Positions 33,222 through 42,888 of a stretch of DNA of 64,000 bases are shown piece after piece. Source of the stretch: JAIPAN01 sp040403555 (lineage in GTDB: Bacteria; Bacteroidota; Bacteroidia; Sphingobacteriales; Sphingobacteriaceae); assembly GCA_040403555.1 (NCBI GenBank), contig JBBAKN010000003.1, positions 1 through 64,000 of the forward strand, written 5' to 3'. Under the pieces are notes generated by a model. The model searched no databases, was not told the DNA's origin, and saw only the letters and a list, made by a program, of their open reading frames with translations. Both the position numbers and the translations under genes were made by a program. Every line of letters starts with the position of its first letter. Positions within the stretch are counted from its first letter, which is position 1.

Positions 33222-36200
33222 GTGAAACGATTTAATTTATATGCATTATTCGCCATAATTACGTTAATTTTCCTTTCAGGTAACGTAAAAGCTCAATATT
33301 TTGGACAAAATAAGGTTCGCTATAAAAACTTAAAATTTAAGGTGTACCAAACGCCTCATTTCGACTTGTATTACTATATGCACAATGATAGCCTCGTAAA
33401 ACGATTTGCTAAAGAAAGTGAAACATGGTACAACCTGCATCAACAGGTTTTTAGAGATACTTTTCTTAAAAAAAATCCATTGATTTTATACAATAATGCC
33501 CCCGAATTTCAACAAACAACCGCTATTGACGGTGATATTGGCGTAGGTACCGGCGGGGTAACCGAAGGCTTAAAAAATAGGGTTGTAATGCCTGTTACAC
33601 AATTAAATCAGCAAACTAGGCATGTATTGGGGCACGAGTTGGTGCATGCATTTCAATACCATAGCTTACTAGAAGGCGATACGACTAATCTTGAAAATAT
33701 TGGCAATTTGCCCCTATGGATGGTAGAGGGTATGGCCGAATACTTATCGGTAGGAAAAGTAGATGCATTTACAGCCATGTGGATGCGGGATGCCTACTTA
33801 AATAAAGATATTCCTTCACTAAAAGACCTCACCACCAGTAATAAATACTTCCCATACCGCTATGGTCAAGCATTTTGGTCATACATTGGCTCTACCTATG
33901 GCGATACGGTTATTGTTCCTTTCTTTAAGGCTACCTCTAGGTTAGGCTATGAAAGAGCCATCGAAAAAACCTTTGGATATAGCGAAAAAACACTATCGGC
34001 ACTCTGGAAAACCAGTATTGAAAATACCTATAAACCATTTTTAAAAGATACAACCCAAACGCCTATTGGTAAGCTGCTGCTCGACGATAAAAATGCTGGG
34101 GAGATGAATGTGGCGCCTGCTGTATCGCCAAACGGAAAATATATCGCTTTTTTATCTGAAAAAGAGCTGTTTAGTATCGATTTGTTTTTGGCTGATGCGG
34201 AAACAGGTAAAATTATTAGAAAACTAAGCTCTAAAATAAAAAACTCCCACATCGATGAGTTTAACTTCATCGAATCTGCCGGTGCCTGGTCGCCAGACAG
34301 TAAACGTTTTGCTTTCAGTGCCTTTGCTGAAGGGCGAAATAAGTTGTTTATTGTTGATGTACAAAACGGTAAAACGCTAGCCACCGAATCTATGGGTGAG
34401 GTAGAAGAGTTTGGAAATCTTGCTTGGTCGCCAGATGGATTAAGTATTGCCTTTTCGGGTTTAAACAACGGACAAAGCGATATTTATTTGTTTAATCTCC
34501 AATCCAAAAAAATAAGTGCGCTTACCAACGACCTATTTTCTGATTATCAACCTGCCTTTTCTAGCAATGGTAAAAAAATTGTGTTTAGCAGCGATAGAAG
34601 CACTTATAACTCAAAAAATCTAAGTATCGATATTACTTTTAATCTAGCCATTTTAGATCTAGAAACACATAAAGTAACTGATATTAACGTTTTTAATGGG
34701 GCCAACAATCTAAATCCTCAGTTTTCTGGAAATGATGAGCAATTGTATTTTTTATCAAACCGCGATGGTTTTAGAAACCTATACCGATATACCTTAAGCA
34801 ACGGCATAGTGGAACGCCTAACCGATTATTTTACTGGTATAAGCGGAATAACTGAATATGCTCCAGCACTAAGTGTATCTAGAACCGATAAAATAATATA
34901 CAATTATTACAGAGCACAGAAATATAAAATTTATAGTGCCAATGTAAACGATTTTACGCCTGTAAAAGTAGATCCACAGGCACTTGACTTTAGTGCGGCC
35001 ATTTTACCACCGGCAAAGTCTGCTGGTGTAAATGTAATTAACGCTAATCTCGATAATTTTGAGCGTTTCGAAGCAATCTCCGACAAAACCATCAAACCGA
35101 TTCCCTTTAAATCGAAATTTAAACTAGATTATTTATCCAGCAATGGTATTGGTGCATCGGTTGGCCGCTTTGGCGCTGGCCTTTCTAGTGGCGTGCAGGG
35201 TATTTTTTCTGATATTTTAGGCAGAGACCAGATTTATGCTACCGCAGCTGTGAACGGCGAAATTTACGATTTTGGTGCACAAGTGGCCTATATAAATCAG
35301 CAAAGTAGAGTTAATTGGGGATCGGCTGTTTCACACATCCCTTACGTTACCGCCTACATGTCAGAAGGTTTCGAAACCATAAACCAAAACAATTTTTACC
35401 GCTCTAGTTACGATGTCATTCGCACCTTCGAAGATAAAGTGCAGCTATTTAGCTCCTACCCTTTTTCAAAAATAAAACGTTTCGAAATTGGTACCTCAGC
35501 AGCCAGCTATTCGTACCGAATTGACCGCTTTAGCGAATACTATACCTATACTCAAAACGGAAATCAAGTATTTATTAATGGTTATGCTGGTTCCGATAAA
35601 CATAAAATATCGATGACCGAAGCCAATACCTACTACAATAAGCTAGGTATCAATTTCCAAAATTTTAGGGTGTATGGCTTCGATGCAGCTTTTGTGGGCG
35701 ACAATTCTAATTTTGGGGTAACAGCTCCATTAAATGGCTACCGCTACCGTATAGGCATTAATCAGCTCTTTGGCGATTATAACCTATCTGTGGGTACCGT
35801 AGATTTGCGTAAATACATACGCATAAACAAAATAACCCTTGCCGGACGCCTATTAAACAGCTTTGCATTTGGTAAAGATCAAAACCAATATTATGCACAG
35901 CAATTCTTAGGCTACTCTACCTATATTAGAGGTTACGACTACAATTCGTTTTATAAATTAGGTGATATTTATTCCGGAAACTTTAATATAGACCAATTAA
36001 TGGGTAGCAAACTAGCCGTTGCTAACTTTGAGGTTCGTTTGCCTTTTACGGGGCCTAAAAAATTAGCGGCCATCGAATCTAAATTCTTATTTAGCGATTT
36101 AAATGCCTTTTTTGATATAGGTTTGGCCTATAACTCCGATTCTAAAATTGCTTTTAGTGGGCAACCAACCGTAGTAGCTACTACACCCGATCCGTTTAAC

Positions 36201-36371
36201 CCCGGTCAAAGTATAAATGTATATAGCCGAGTGCCAGCCATGAGTGCTGGGCTCTCTTTACGGGTAAACGTGATGGGTTATTTTATATTGGAACCGTATT
36301 ATGCCATCCCATTCCAACGGAAAACGTTGGGTAAAGGCGTATTTGGTTTAACCTTCGCCCCAGGCTGGTAA
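33222..36371 (+). CDS. Protease-like / TolB-propeller / outer-membrane barrel protein
   Basis: 1049 residues, GTG start directly before a good signal peptide (MKRFNLYALFAIITLIFLSG, AQ end). Residues about 25-260 resemble an M1/MA-clan peptidase with a zinc motif HELVH (GHELVHAFQYH, about 139-149) and downstream MVEGMAEYLS. Residues about 275-580 are PD40/TolB-like beta-propeller repeats (AWSPDSKRFAFS, AWSPDGLSIAFS, QPAFSSNGKKIVFS). The rest is a beta barrel ending in FAPGW, resembling Omp85/surface-antigen barrels. The family is common in Bacteroidota and poorly characterised; outer-membrane location is well supported, function is not. Confidence 0.8.
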   Translation: MKRFNLYALFAIITLIFLSGNVKAQYFGQNKVRYKNLKFKVYQTPHFDLYYYMHNDSLVKRFAKESETWYNLHQQVFRDTFLKKNPLILYNNAPEFQQTTAIDGDIGVGTGGVTEGLKNRVVMPVTQLNQQTRHVLGHELVHAFQYHSLLEGDTTNLENIGNLPLWMVEGMAEYLSVGKVDAFTAMWMRDAYLNKDIPSLKDLTTSNKYFPYRYGQAFWSYIGSTYGDTVIVPFFKATSRLGYERAIEKTFGYSEKTLSALWKTSIENTYKPFLKDTTQTPIGKLLLDDKNAGEMNVAPAVSPNGKYIAFLSEKELFSIDLFLADAETGKIIRKLSSKIKNSHIDEFNFIESAGAWSPDSKRFAFSAFAEGRNKLFIVDVQNGKTLATESMGEVEEFGNLAWSPDGLSIAFSGLNNGQSDIYLFNLQSKKISALTNDLFSDYQPAFSSNGKKIVFSSDRSTYNSKNLSIDITFNLAILDLETHKVTDINVFNGANNLNPQFSGNDEQLYFLSNRDGFRNLYRYTLSNGIVERLTDYFTGISGITEYAPALSVSRTDKIIYNYYRAQKYKIYSANVNDFTPVKVDPQALDFSAAILPPAKSAGVNVINANLDNFERFEAISDKTIKPIPFKSKFKLDYLSSNGIGASVGRFGAGLSSGVQGIFSDILGRDQIYATAAVNGEIYDFGAQVAYINQQSRVNWGSAVSHIPYVTAYMSEGFETINQNNFYRSSYDVIRTFEDKVQLFSSYPFSKIKRFEIGTSAASYSYRIDRFSEYYTYTQNGNQVFINGYAGSDKHKISMTEANTYYNKLGINFQNFRVYGFDAAFVGDNSNFGVTAPLNGYRYRIGINQLFGDYNLSVGTVDLRKYIRINKITLAGRLLNSFAFGKDQNQYYAQQFLGYSTYIRGYDYNSFYKLGDIYSGNFNIDQLMGSKLAVANFEVRLPFTGPKKLAAIESKFLFSDLNAFFDIGLAYNSDSKIAFSGQPTVVATTPDPFNPGQSINVYSRVPAMSAGLSLRVNVMGYFILEPYYAIPFQRKTLGKGVFGLTFAPGW

Positions 36372-36385
36372 TCCTTATAGACATA

Positions 36386-36415
36386 AAAAAAGCGGCTTTA
36401 GGCCGCTTTTTTTGT
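36386..36415. terminator. Bidirectional terminator
   Basis: AGCGGC (36391-36396) and GCCGCT (36402-36407) with A's before and T's after, between two convergent genes; it serves both. Confidence 0.85.
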
Positions 36416-36754
36416 TTAGGCTACTCTGCCAAAACTAGCTAGCCAGTTTTGCTGAGCGTGTAGCTCTTCATATTTTAAGGCCGGAATTAAATCTATCCAA
36501 TTGGCATTTACACCCATTACCAAACGTTGTTTCTGCATTTTGGTAAACGCATTGAGATTTTTAAAGCGGCTAATGGCGGCTTGTTCGCTACTAAACTCTT
36601 CAAAATACACCAAACGGTTTAATTGTTTACTCGGATCGAAAAACAAAGTGGGCATTTGGGCATAAAATTCCATCGTTTTTAACAAATCGGTACTCATACC
36701 CACATGCAAATTGCTGCGGTTTCTGTCGGTTAATACATATATAAAATGTTTCAT
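36416..36754 (-). CDS. GIY-YIG nuclease-like protein
   Basis: 112 residues. The start (FIYVLTDRNRSNLHVGMSTDL) fits the GIY-YIG fold of UvrC-like small nucleases, but the signature is degenerate: YVL in place of GIY and HVGM in place of YIG. The later FKNLNAFTKMQKQRLV region also fits. Members of this stand-alone family are common in Bacteroidota; catalytic ability is uncertain given the changed residues. Confidence 0.75.
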   Translation of the reverse strand: MKHFIYVLTDRNRSNLHVGMSTDLLKTMEFYAQMPTLFFDPSKQLNRLVYFEEFSSEQAAISRFKNLNAFTKMQKQRLVMGVNANWIDLIPALKYEELHAQQNWLASFGRVA

Positions 36755-36841
36755 CGGCTCTATTCTTTACGGTTTTGCAACTAAATCAATTAGTATTTTT
36801 TGTTTTTTAATTATTTATTACTAATTTTATGAGCACAATAA

Positions 36842-36858
36842 TACTAACAATTTTAGTA
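36842..36858. promoter_or_regulatory. Perfect inverted-repeat operator before S24 regulator
   Basis: TACTAA-CAATT-TTAGTA, a perfect 6-bp inverted repeat with 5-bp spacer, ends 22 bp before the ATG at 36881. Two more half sites in the same region (TTAGTA at 36790-36795, TACTAA at 36819-36824) suggest cooperative binding, most likely of the regulator encoded next to it. Confidence 0.6.
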
Positions 36859-36880
36859 AAAACAAATTTATTTTAAAATA

Positions 36881-37648
36881 ATGGCCAACATATCCAACAA
36901 CTTAAAGTTCTTACGCAAGAAAAAGAGCTTAACACAACAAAATTTCGCAGATTTAATGGAAATTAAACGTTCGTTAGTAGGTGCCTACGAAGAAGATAGA
37001 GCCGAACCTAAATACGAATTGCTAAAAAAATTCGCAGAATTTTACGAATTGAGCATGGACGAATTGGTAAATGAGAAGATAACTGCTTCTTGGAAACCTC
37101 AACCCAAAAGTGATGGCAGCAATATCCGTATCCTCAGCATTTCGGTAGATCAACAAGATCGCGAAAATATAGAGTTAGTACCTGTTAAAGCTTGCGCTGG
37201 TTACTTAAATGGCTATGCCGATCCGGAGTTTATTAGCGATTTGCCCAAATTCCACCTACCCTTTTTTAACCAAGGCACCTACCGTGCTTTTGAAATTAAA
37301 GGTGATTCTATGCTTCCCCTACCCACCGGTTCTATTGTAGTGGGCGAATATGTAGAAAATTGGAATGACCTAAAAGCAGGTGAAACCTATGTCATTATCA
37401 GCAAAAACGATGGCTTAGTGTATAAAAGAGTAGGCAATCCATTCAAAGAAAATAAAACCCTTAAGCTTATTTCCGATAACCCGGTATACGAAGCTTATAC
37501 CATCCAAACAGAAGATGTGGTGGAAGTATGGAAAGCCAAGGCTTATATCAGCACCGAGTTTCCACAATCATCGCCAGAGCCTAGCTTAGAAAGCCTTACG
37601 CATATGATGGCCCAGATGCAAAAATCGATTTCTACGCTCAAAAATTAA
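36881..37648 (+). CDS. XRE-S24 (LexA/CI-like) transcriptional regulator
   Basis: 255 residues. An HTH_3 domain (residues 5-60: NLKFLRKKKSLTQQNFADLM) is joined to a peptidase S24 domain with the catalytic Ser in GDSMLP (about 147) and Lys in LVYKRV (about 184). Such proteins repress until cleaved after DNA damage, although many chromosomal Bacteroidota members have lost the cleavage site; no clear Ala-Gly or Cys-Gly cleavage pair was confirmed (SVDQ to ACAG is one candidate area). The inverted repeats upstream suggest autoregulation. Confidence 0.88.
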   Translation: MANISNNLKFLRKKKSLTQQNFADLMEIKRSLVGAYEEDRAEPKYELLKKFAEFYELSMDELVNEKITASWKPQPKSDGSNIRILSISVDQQDRENIELVPVKACAGYLNGYADPEFISDLPKFHLPFFNQGTYRAFEIKGDSMLPLPTGSIVVGEYVENWNDLKAGETYVIISKNDGLVYKRVGNPFKENKTLKLISDNPVYEAYTIQTEDVVEVWKAKAYISTEFPQSSPEPSLESLTHMMAQMQKSISTLKN

Positions 37649-37672
37649 GTTTTTAGACCTCAGTAAATCTGT

Positions 37673-37680
37673 ATATTTGC
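37673..37680 (+). promoter_or_regulatory. -7 box (TATATTTG) for hbd
   Basis: Matches TAnnTTTG, 19 bp before the ATG at 37700. No clear TTG at -33. Confidence 0.45.
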
Positions 37681-37699
37681 TGACTACAAATCGCTTGCT

Positions 37700-38587
37700 A
37701 TGAAAAATATCGCTGTTATAGGTTCGGGAACCATGGGCAATGGCATTGCGCATACCTTTGCGCAATTTGGTTATCAAGTAGCTTTAATTGATGTCTCGGA
37801 AGCCGCTTTAGAGCGTGCTATACAAACCATTGGCAAAAATTTAGACAGACAGGTAGCCAAGGCAGCCCTCAGCGAAAATGACAAGACGAATACCTTAACC
37901 AATATAACTTGCTTTACTTCTATAAAAGAAGGCGCAGCGCAAGCAGATTTAGTAGTAGAAGCCGCCACCGAAAATAGCGACCTCAAACTGCAAATTTTTA
38001 AAGAGTTAGATGATGTTTGTAAACCTGAAACTATCCTAGCCACCAATACTTCCTCTATTTCCATCACCAAAATTGCTGCGGTAACCAAACGCAGCGATAA
38101 AGTAATTGGCATGCACTTTATGAATCCAGTTCCTGTAATGAAATTGGTTGAAGTAATAAGAGGCTATGCTACCAGCGATTCGGTCACGGCTAGCATAATG
38201 GATTTATCGAAAAAACTTGGAAAAACACCCGTAGAAGTAAACGATTACCCCGGTTTTGTGGCTAACCGCATTTTAATGCCCATGATTAACGAGGCTATTT
38301 ATACCTTGTATGAAGGGGTGGCCGGTGTGGAAGAGATTGATACCGTGATGAGATTAGGCATGGCTCACCCCATGGGGCCACTACAATTGGCTGATTTTAT
38401 TGGTCTAGACGTATGTTTGGCTATTCTACGTGTGTTACAAGATGGTTTTGGAAATCCAAAATATGCCCCTTGCCCACTCTTGGTAAATATGGTAACGGCC
38501 GGCGAAAAGGGAATTAAAAGTGGAAGGGGCTTTTACGAATACACTCCGGGTAGCAAAGAAGTGGTTGTTTCTCCCAATTTCCGCTAG
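37700..38587 (+). CDS. hbd: 3-hydroxybutyryl-CoA dehydrogenase
   Basis: 295 residues. An NAD-binding Rossmann motif starts at residue 6 (GSGTMGNGIAHTFAQFG), the HFMNPVPVMKLVEV block carries the catalytic His, and DYPGFVANRILMPMINEA begins the C-terminal domain. Converts 3-hydroxyacyl-CoA to acetoacyl-CoA in fatty-acid or butyrate metabolism. Single gene; the stop overlaps that of the convergent HDAC-like gene by 4 bp. Confidence 0.93.
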   Translation: MKNIAVIGSGTMGNGIAHTFAQFGYQVALIDVSEAALERAIQTIGKNLDRQVAKAALSENDKTNTLTNITCFTSIKEGAAQADLVVEAATENSDLKLQIFKELDDVCKPETILATNTSSISITKIAAVTKRSDKVIGMHFMNPVPVMKLVEVIRGYATSDSVTASIMDLSKKLGKTPVEVNDYPGFVANRILMPMINEAIYTLYEGVAGVEEIDTVMRLGMAHPMGPLQLADFIGLDVCLAILRVLQDGFGNPKYAPCPLLVNMVTAGEKGIKSGRGFYEYTPGSKEVVVSPNFR

Positions 38588-39486
38588 CTATACAATTCCG
38601 CAGCCACTTTATAGGTGCTACAATGCGCATCTACAATATCCTTAATATCGGGAGAATAGCCACCACCCATACTAACCTGTACGGGTATATTTCGGGCTTT
38701 ACAGGCACTTAGCACCAAATTATCTCTGTCTTTGCAACCCGCTTTACTCACAGCAAGTTTTCCCAGTTTATCGGTCGCCAAAATATCTACACCCGATAAA
38801 TAAAACACAAAATCGGGTGCAAAATTATCGAGCAATGGCAGTAGATTTTGTTCTAAAATGGACAAATATTCAGCATCGCTTATGCCATCTGCTAAGCCAA
38901 TATCTAAATCTGAGCGTTCTTTACGGAAAGGAAAATTATGCTCGGCATGCATCGAAAAGGTAAATACTCGGTCCTCATTTTGGAAGATTTCGGCGGTTCC
39001 ATTACCCTGATGCACATCTAAATCGATTATTAAAATACGACTAGCTAATTTATTAATTAACAAATAATTAGCTGCAATTGCTTGATCGTTTAGCATACAA
39101 AAACCTTCTCCCCAATTGCTGCCGGCGTGATGCGTACCACCCGCTACATTAAAGGCGATACCATGCTCCAAAGCAAACAAGCAACCATCAATAGTTCCTT
39201 TGGCAATACGCAATTCACGTTCTACCAAAGCCGGCGAATAGGTAAAACCTATTCTTCGTTCCTCTTGATAGGTTAATTGCCCATTTTTTAAGCGAAAAAA
39301 ATAATCGGTATCGTGGGTAGTGAGCACCCATTCATCTGTTAATATTTCTGGGGAAACAAAATGATGGGCATGTATGACTCCCTCATGTAGCAATTGCTGT
39401 GGAATTAATTCGTATTTGAGCATCGGAAAACGATGCCCATCGGGTAAAGGATGAGCATAAATGGGATCGAATGCGATATAAAACAC
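38584..39486 (-). CDS. Histone deacetylase-like amidohydrolase
   Basis: 300 residues from a GTG at 39486, which gives the usual start (FYIAFDPIYAHPLPDGHRFPM) and lies 10 bp after the upstream stop; an open frame reaches 39540 but would overlap that gene. Zinc and active-site motifs are present: GGTHHAG, DLDVHQGNGTAEIF, and YLSGVDILATDKLG. In bacteria such enzymes deacetylate acetyl-lysine or acetyl-polyamines (AcuC/HDAC-like class). Last gene of a four-gene minus-strand unit. Confidence 0.88.
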   Translation of the reverse strand: MFYIAFDPIYAHPLPDGHRFPMLKYELIPQQLLHEGVIHAHHFVSPEILTDEWVLTTHDTDYFFRLKNGQLTYQEERRIGFTYSPALVERELRIAKGTIDGCLFALEHGIAFNVAGGTHHAGSNWGEGFCMLNDQAIAANYLLINKLASRILIIDLDVHQGNGTAEIFQNEDRVFTFSMHAEHNFPFRKERSDLDIGLADGISDAEYLSILEQNLLPLLDNFAPDFVFYLSGVDILATDKLGKLAVSKAGCKDRDNLVLSACKARNIPVQVSMGGGYSPDIKDIVDAHCSTYKVAAELYS

Positions 39487-39496
39487 GTAGAAAAAA

Positions 39497-40300
39497 TTAA
39501 CGATTGTTTGGTAAAATTTTCTTAAACAATTGAATACCAATAGTGAGCAGTACCAATACCAATGCGGCCAATGCGGCTGTAGCTACGGTTTGTGATGCTG
39601 CGCTAACATCTGGCTGGCGTTTTAAGAGTATGCCATATAGAGCCCAAACTACCACCAAGCCAAAAAAGATGTTTTTACGTACAAAAACCATGAATACACT
39701 AATAAACGTAGCTACACCAATTAATAAAATAGCCCATAGGTTCGGTGCCAAACCCCATCCATCCCAAGAAATAGAAACCAAATACACACTGATATTTGCA
39801 ATGGTGGCTATACATATCCAGGCAAAATAAATACTTAAAGGAAATTGACTAAAAGCTTTAGTCCAGAATGAACGAGAGGTATCAAAAATGGGTAGTTTGA
39901 GCTGTATTTGAAGCAAACTATATAACTGAATGAGCATACAAGCCATCGATAATAGCAACTGATTTCCCAAAAAAGCATATACCCATGCAGTGGTTGCCAG
40001 CGTATTCACAATAAACAAATACCCAATTCTGCTTAAATCCTGATTTACCCGCTCATCTACATGCTTACTAAAGGCGTGCACCAAGTGATACACGCAAAAT
40101 GCTAACAATGAAATATAAATAAGCCCCCAAATTGCAAATGTTATACCTGCTGGGGTAAAATAGGTCTCGTATCTAGCCGAAACGGTAGTCATTGTATCTG
40201 GGAGGCCTAAAACCTTAAATTGGGCTAAATTTGCCACTAGTGCCGATATAACGAAACCAAGCAAATTCAAAATGGCTAGGGTACGAATTTTTTTGATCAT
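39497..40300 (-). CDS. TspO/MBR-like membrane protein
   Basis: 267 residues from the ATG at 40300, 4 bp after the kynureninase stop (an earlier in-frame start at 40330 would overlap that gene). Six to seven hydrophobic helices; FTPAGITFAIWGLIYISLL resembles the TspO/MBR block, and the family of longer TspO-like proteins is widespread in Bacteroidota. Substrate unknown. Cotranscribed with kynU and the HDAC-like gene. Confidence 0.75.
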   Translation of the reverse strand: MIKKIRTLAILNLLGFVISALVANLAQFKVLGLPDTMTTVSARYETYFTPAGITFAIWGLIYISLLAFCVYHLVHAFSKHVDERVNQDLSRIGYLFIVNTLATTAWVYAFLGNQLLLSMACMLIQLYSLLQIQLKLPIFDTSRSFWTKAFSQFPLSIYFAWICIATIANISVYLVSISWDGWGLAPNLWAILLIGVATFISVFMVFVRKNIFFGLVVVWALYGILLKRQPDVSAASQTVATAALAALVLVLLTIGIQLFKKILPNNR

Positions 40301-40304
40301 GTTT

Positions 40305-41600
40305 TTAGGATTTAAGAAGCATTTTTTCACAAATCAACGTCAATTCTGTACCAAAATGATACACATCCTCAAAAGTATTGTACAAAGGCACCGGACTGAT
40401 TCGTATTACATTTGGCTCTCTCCAATCGCCAATAATTCGTTTTTTCACCAAAGCGTCAAATATAGCTTTACCATCACTTTTAGCTATGATAGACAATTGC
40501 GCTCCACGTTCTAGAGGATTGCTTGGGGTAATTATTTTAAACTGCTCATATCCGAGTTGATTATTAATCTCAGCAATCCAAAAGGCAAGATAAGATGTCA
40601 ATTTCTCACTTTTTGCCCGCAAAGCAGCTATACCACCTGCTTCTTTCATAAGCAATAAAGCTGCTTTATGAATAGCCATCAGCATTACTGGGCTACAACT
40701 TAATTGCCAACCCTCTGCCCCTTTTTCGGGCACAAAACCCTTGGTCATATTAAAGCGGGTATCTTGTTCATAGCCCCACCATCCTGCAAAACGATTCAAT
40801 TCGGGATTATTAAAGTGTTTTTCGTGAATAAATACCCCACTAATGCCACCGGGACTGCTATTCATATATTTATACGAACACCAACAGGCAAAATCTACGC
40901 CCCAATCGTGTAGTTGTAAAGGCACATTTCCTGCAGCATGAGCCAAATCGAAGCCCACTTTGGCTCCAGCGGCTTGCCCAGCTTTCGTTATGGCTTGCAT
41001 ATCAAATAACTGTCCGGTATAATAATTTATACCACCAAAAAGAATTAGGGCTATTTCATCGGCGTTTGCTTCAATCTGAGCTAGGATATCCTCTGTTCTA
41101 AGGGTTTCTTCACCTGCTCTGGGGAAAACCTCTAAAATCGCTTCATTTGGATCGATACCGTGAAAGCGTAACTGGCTTTCTACAGCATACTGATCTGAAG
41201 GAAAAGCACCACCCTCCATTAATATTTTTGTTCTTTTTTCTTTTGGTTGATAAAAACTCACCATCATTAGATGCAAATTCACCGTAAGGTTATTCATCGG
41301 CACCACTTCAGCAGGATTTGCACCCACAATAGGGGCCAATAGCGCTTGCAATTCTTGATGGTAGGTCATCCATGGGCTTTCGCCTTCAAACCAACCCTCC
41401 ACAGCCAAATTTTCCCAATTTTTCAACTGTTCTTGGAGCAACTTTTGTGCCGATTTAGGCTGTAAACCCAAAGAATTTCCACAAAAATAGCGGATATCTT
41501 GCCCATCGTGCTGCGGAATAAGAAAGCGGGAACGAAAAGCAGCCAAGGAATCTTGGCTATCTAAAGTCTGCGCACAAGCAAGTGTTTGATCGAAAATCAT
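40305..41600 (-). CDS. kynU: Kynureninase
   Basis: 431 residues, fold-type I PLP enzyme. Kynureninase signatures are present: RYFCGNSLGLQPKSA near the start, the FDLAHAAGNVPLQLHDWG block, and the PLP-lysine segment CWCSYKYMNSSPGG. It cleaves kynurenine or 3-hydroxykynurenine to (hydroxy)anthranilate plus alanine in tryptophan catabolism or de novo NAD synthesis. No other kyn gene is in the window. It starts 3 bp after the FKBP gene. Confidence 0.95.
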   Translation of the reverse strand: MIFDQTLACAQTLDSQDSLAAFRSRFLIPQHDGQDIRYFCGNSLGLQPKSAQKLLQEQLKNWENLAVEGWFEGESPWMTYHQELQALLAPIVGANPAEVVPMNNLTVNLHLMMVSFYQPKEKRTKILMEGGAFPSDQYAVESQLRFHGIDPNEAILEVFPRAGEETLRTEDILAQIEANADEIALILFGGINYYTGQLFDMQAITKAGQAAGAKVGFDLAHAAGNVPLQLHDWGVDFACWCSYKYMNSSPGGISGVFIHEKHFNNPELNRFAGWWGYEQDTRFNMTKGFVPEKGAEGWQLSCSPVMLMAIHKAALLLMKEAGGIAALRAKSEKLTSYLAFWIAEINNQLGYEQFKIITPSNPLERGAQLSIIAKSDGKAIFDALVKKRIIGDWREPNVIRISPVPLYNTFEDVYHFGTELTLICEKMLLKS

Positions 41601-41603
41601 GAA

Positions 41604-42287
41604 TTATTGAGCAATTTTTAGCAATTCAATCTCAAAAATAACCACGCTGTAAGGTGGAATGTCTTGCCCGGCGCCATTAGCACCCCACCCTAGTTGGTAC
41701 GGAATATAAAACCGATACTTGGCGCCAACCGACATCAATTGCATACCTTCTACCCAACCCTGAATAACTTGCGTTAAGCTTAATGTGGCTGGCTGATTGC
41801 GCTCATACGAGCTTTCGAACTGTTTTCCGTTGGAAAGTGTCCCTTTATAATGTACTGTTACACTATCGGTCGCTTTTGGCTTAGCTCCTTTTGCAGCAGT
41901 AAGTATCTCGTACTGCAAACCCGAGGGTAGCGTAATTACACTTTTTTTCTTTTTATTCTCAGCTAAGAAATTAGCTGCTGCTGCAATTAAAGGTTCTTCT
42001 TGTTTCTTTTTTAGCGCTGTAAAATAAGCCATAATAGCTTGTTGGCCATCTTGCATACTTATTTGTGGATTTTTTCCAGCAAAAACATCTTGCATGGCTT
42101 GCACAAGAGCAGTATAATTCAATGCACTCAGGCCTCTAGACTTTAAATCAAAGGCTATACTAGCGCCAATAGCATAACTAGCCGAATCTAATTGAGCACT
42201 TAATTTAAGGGGGTTAACTGGCTCTTGTGCTCGAAGACCAAGAGCAAAAAGTGTAAGAAATAGACCAATTGATGCAATTTTTTTCAT
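41604..42287 (-). CDS. FKBP-type peptidyl-prolyl isomerase, secreted
   Basis: 227 residues with a signal peptide (MKKIASIGLFLTLFALGLRA). An FkpA/Mip-like helical N-terminal dimerisation region (SYAIGASIAFDLKSRG) is followed by a C-terminal FKBP domain with DSVTVHYKGTLSNGKQFESS, QVIQGWVEGMQLM and IPPYSVVIFEIELL. Periplasmic folding helper. First gene of the FKBP-kynU-tspO-HDAC unit. Confidence 0.92.
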   Translation of the reverse strand: MKKIASIGLFLTLFALGLRAQEPVNPLKLSAQLDSASYAIGASIAFDLKSRGLSALNYTALVQAMQDVFAGKNPQISMQDGQQAIMAYFTALKKKQEEPLIAAAANFLAENKKKKSVITLPSGLQYEILTAAKGAKPKATDSVTVHYKGTLSNGKQFESSYERNQPATLSLTQVIQGWVEGMQLMSVGAKYRFYIPYQLGWGANGAGQDIPPYSVVIFEIELLKIAQ

Positions 42288-42322
42288 GTTATTTTTTAGT
42301 TTATATAATACAGTTTAATTAG

Positions 42323-42802
42323 TTAATTTACAGATATTAACGAGCATAATTTAGAAAGATATTTTACATCAATTTCATTAAAATCGTTCAGGCGATCGCT
42401 ATCCACATCAAGCACCGCTTTTACCACACCATCAGAGCCTAGCAAGGGAATAACCACCTCCGATTTAGAGAGTGCACTACAAGCAATATGTCCTGGAAAT
42501 ACTTCCACATCGGGTACCAACAACACTTGTTTCTGCTGCCATGCTTGGCCACAAACTCCTCTACCCTTGGCAATTCGGGTACAAGCTACCGGACCCTGAA
42601 ATGGGCCTAATACCAATTCATCGCCTTTTACTAAGTAAAAACCTACCCAAAAGAAGTCAAACTGTGCTTTTAAGGCGGCACATATATTGGCCAAATTGGC
42701 CGTAAGATCGGTTTCTCCGACAATAAGACCTTCAATTTGAGGCAATAATGACAGGTATTGTTTTTCTTTACTTGCGTTTATAAGGTGTAAATCTTCTGAC
42801 AT
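42323..42802 (-). CDS. msrC: Free methionine-(R)-sulfoxide reductase (GAF domain)
   Basis: 159 residues, a single GAF domain of fRMsr type (YebR). The three expected cysteines are present: GPVACTRI, GRGVCGQAW and HIACSALS; the family motif SEVVIPLL and VLDVDSDRLNDF end the protein. It reduces free methionine-R-sulfoxide. Confidence 0.92.
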   Translation of the reverse strand: MSEDLHLINASKEKQYLSLLPQIEGLIVGETDLTANLANICAALKAQFDFFWVGFYLVKGDELVLGPFQGPVACTRIAKGRGVCGQAWQQKQVLLVPDVEVFPGHIACSALSKSEVVIPLLGSDGVVKAVLDVDSDRLNDFNEIDVKYLSKLCSLISVN

Positions 42803-42809
42803 GATGTTA

Positions 42810-42817
42810 CAAATTTA
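42810..42817 (-). promoter_or_regulatory. -7 box (TAAATTTG) for msrC
   Basis: Minus-strand TAAATTTG only 7 bp from the ATG, implying a very short 5' leader. Confidence 0.4.
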
Positions 42818-42888
42818 ACAAGCTGGCACAATTACCGGCATGTATGTGTATAAATGTGGACTAATTTATGCCAATGTGGAAAGAATAG

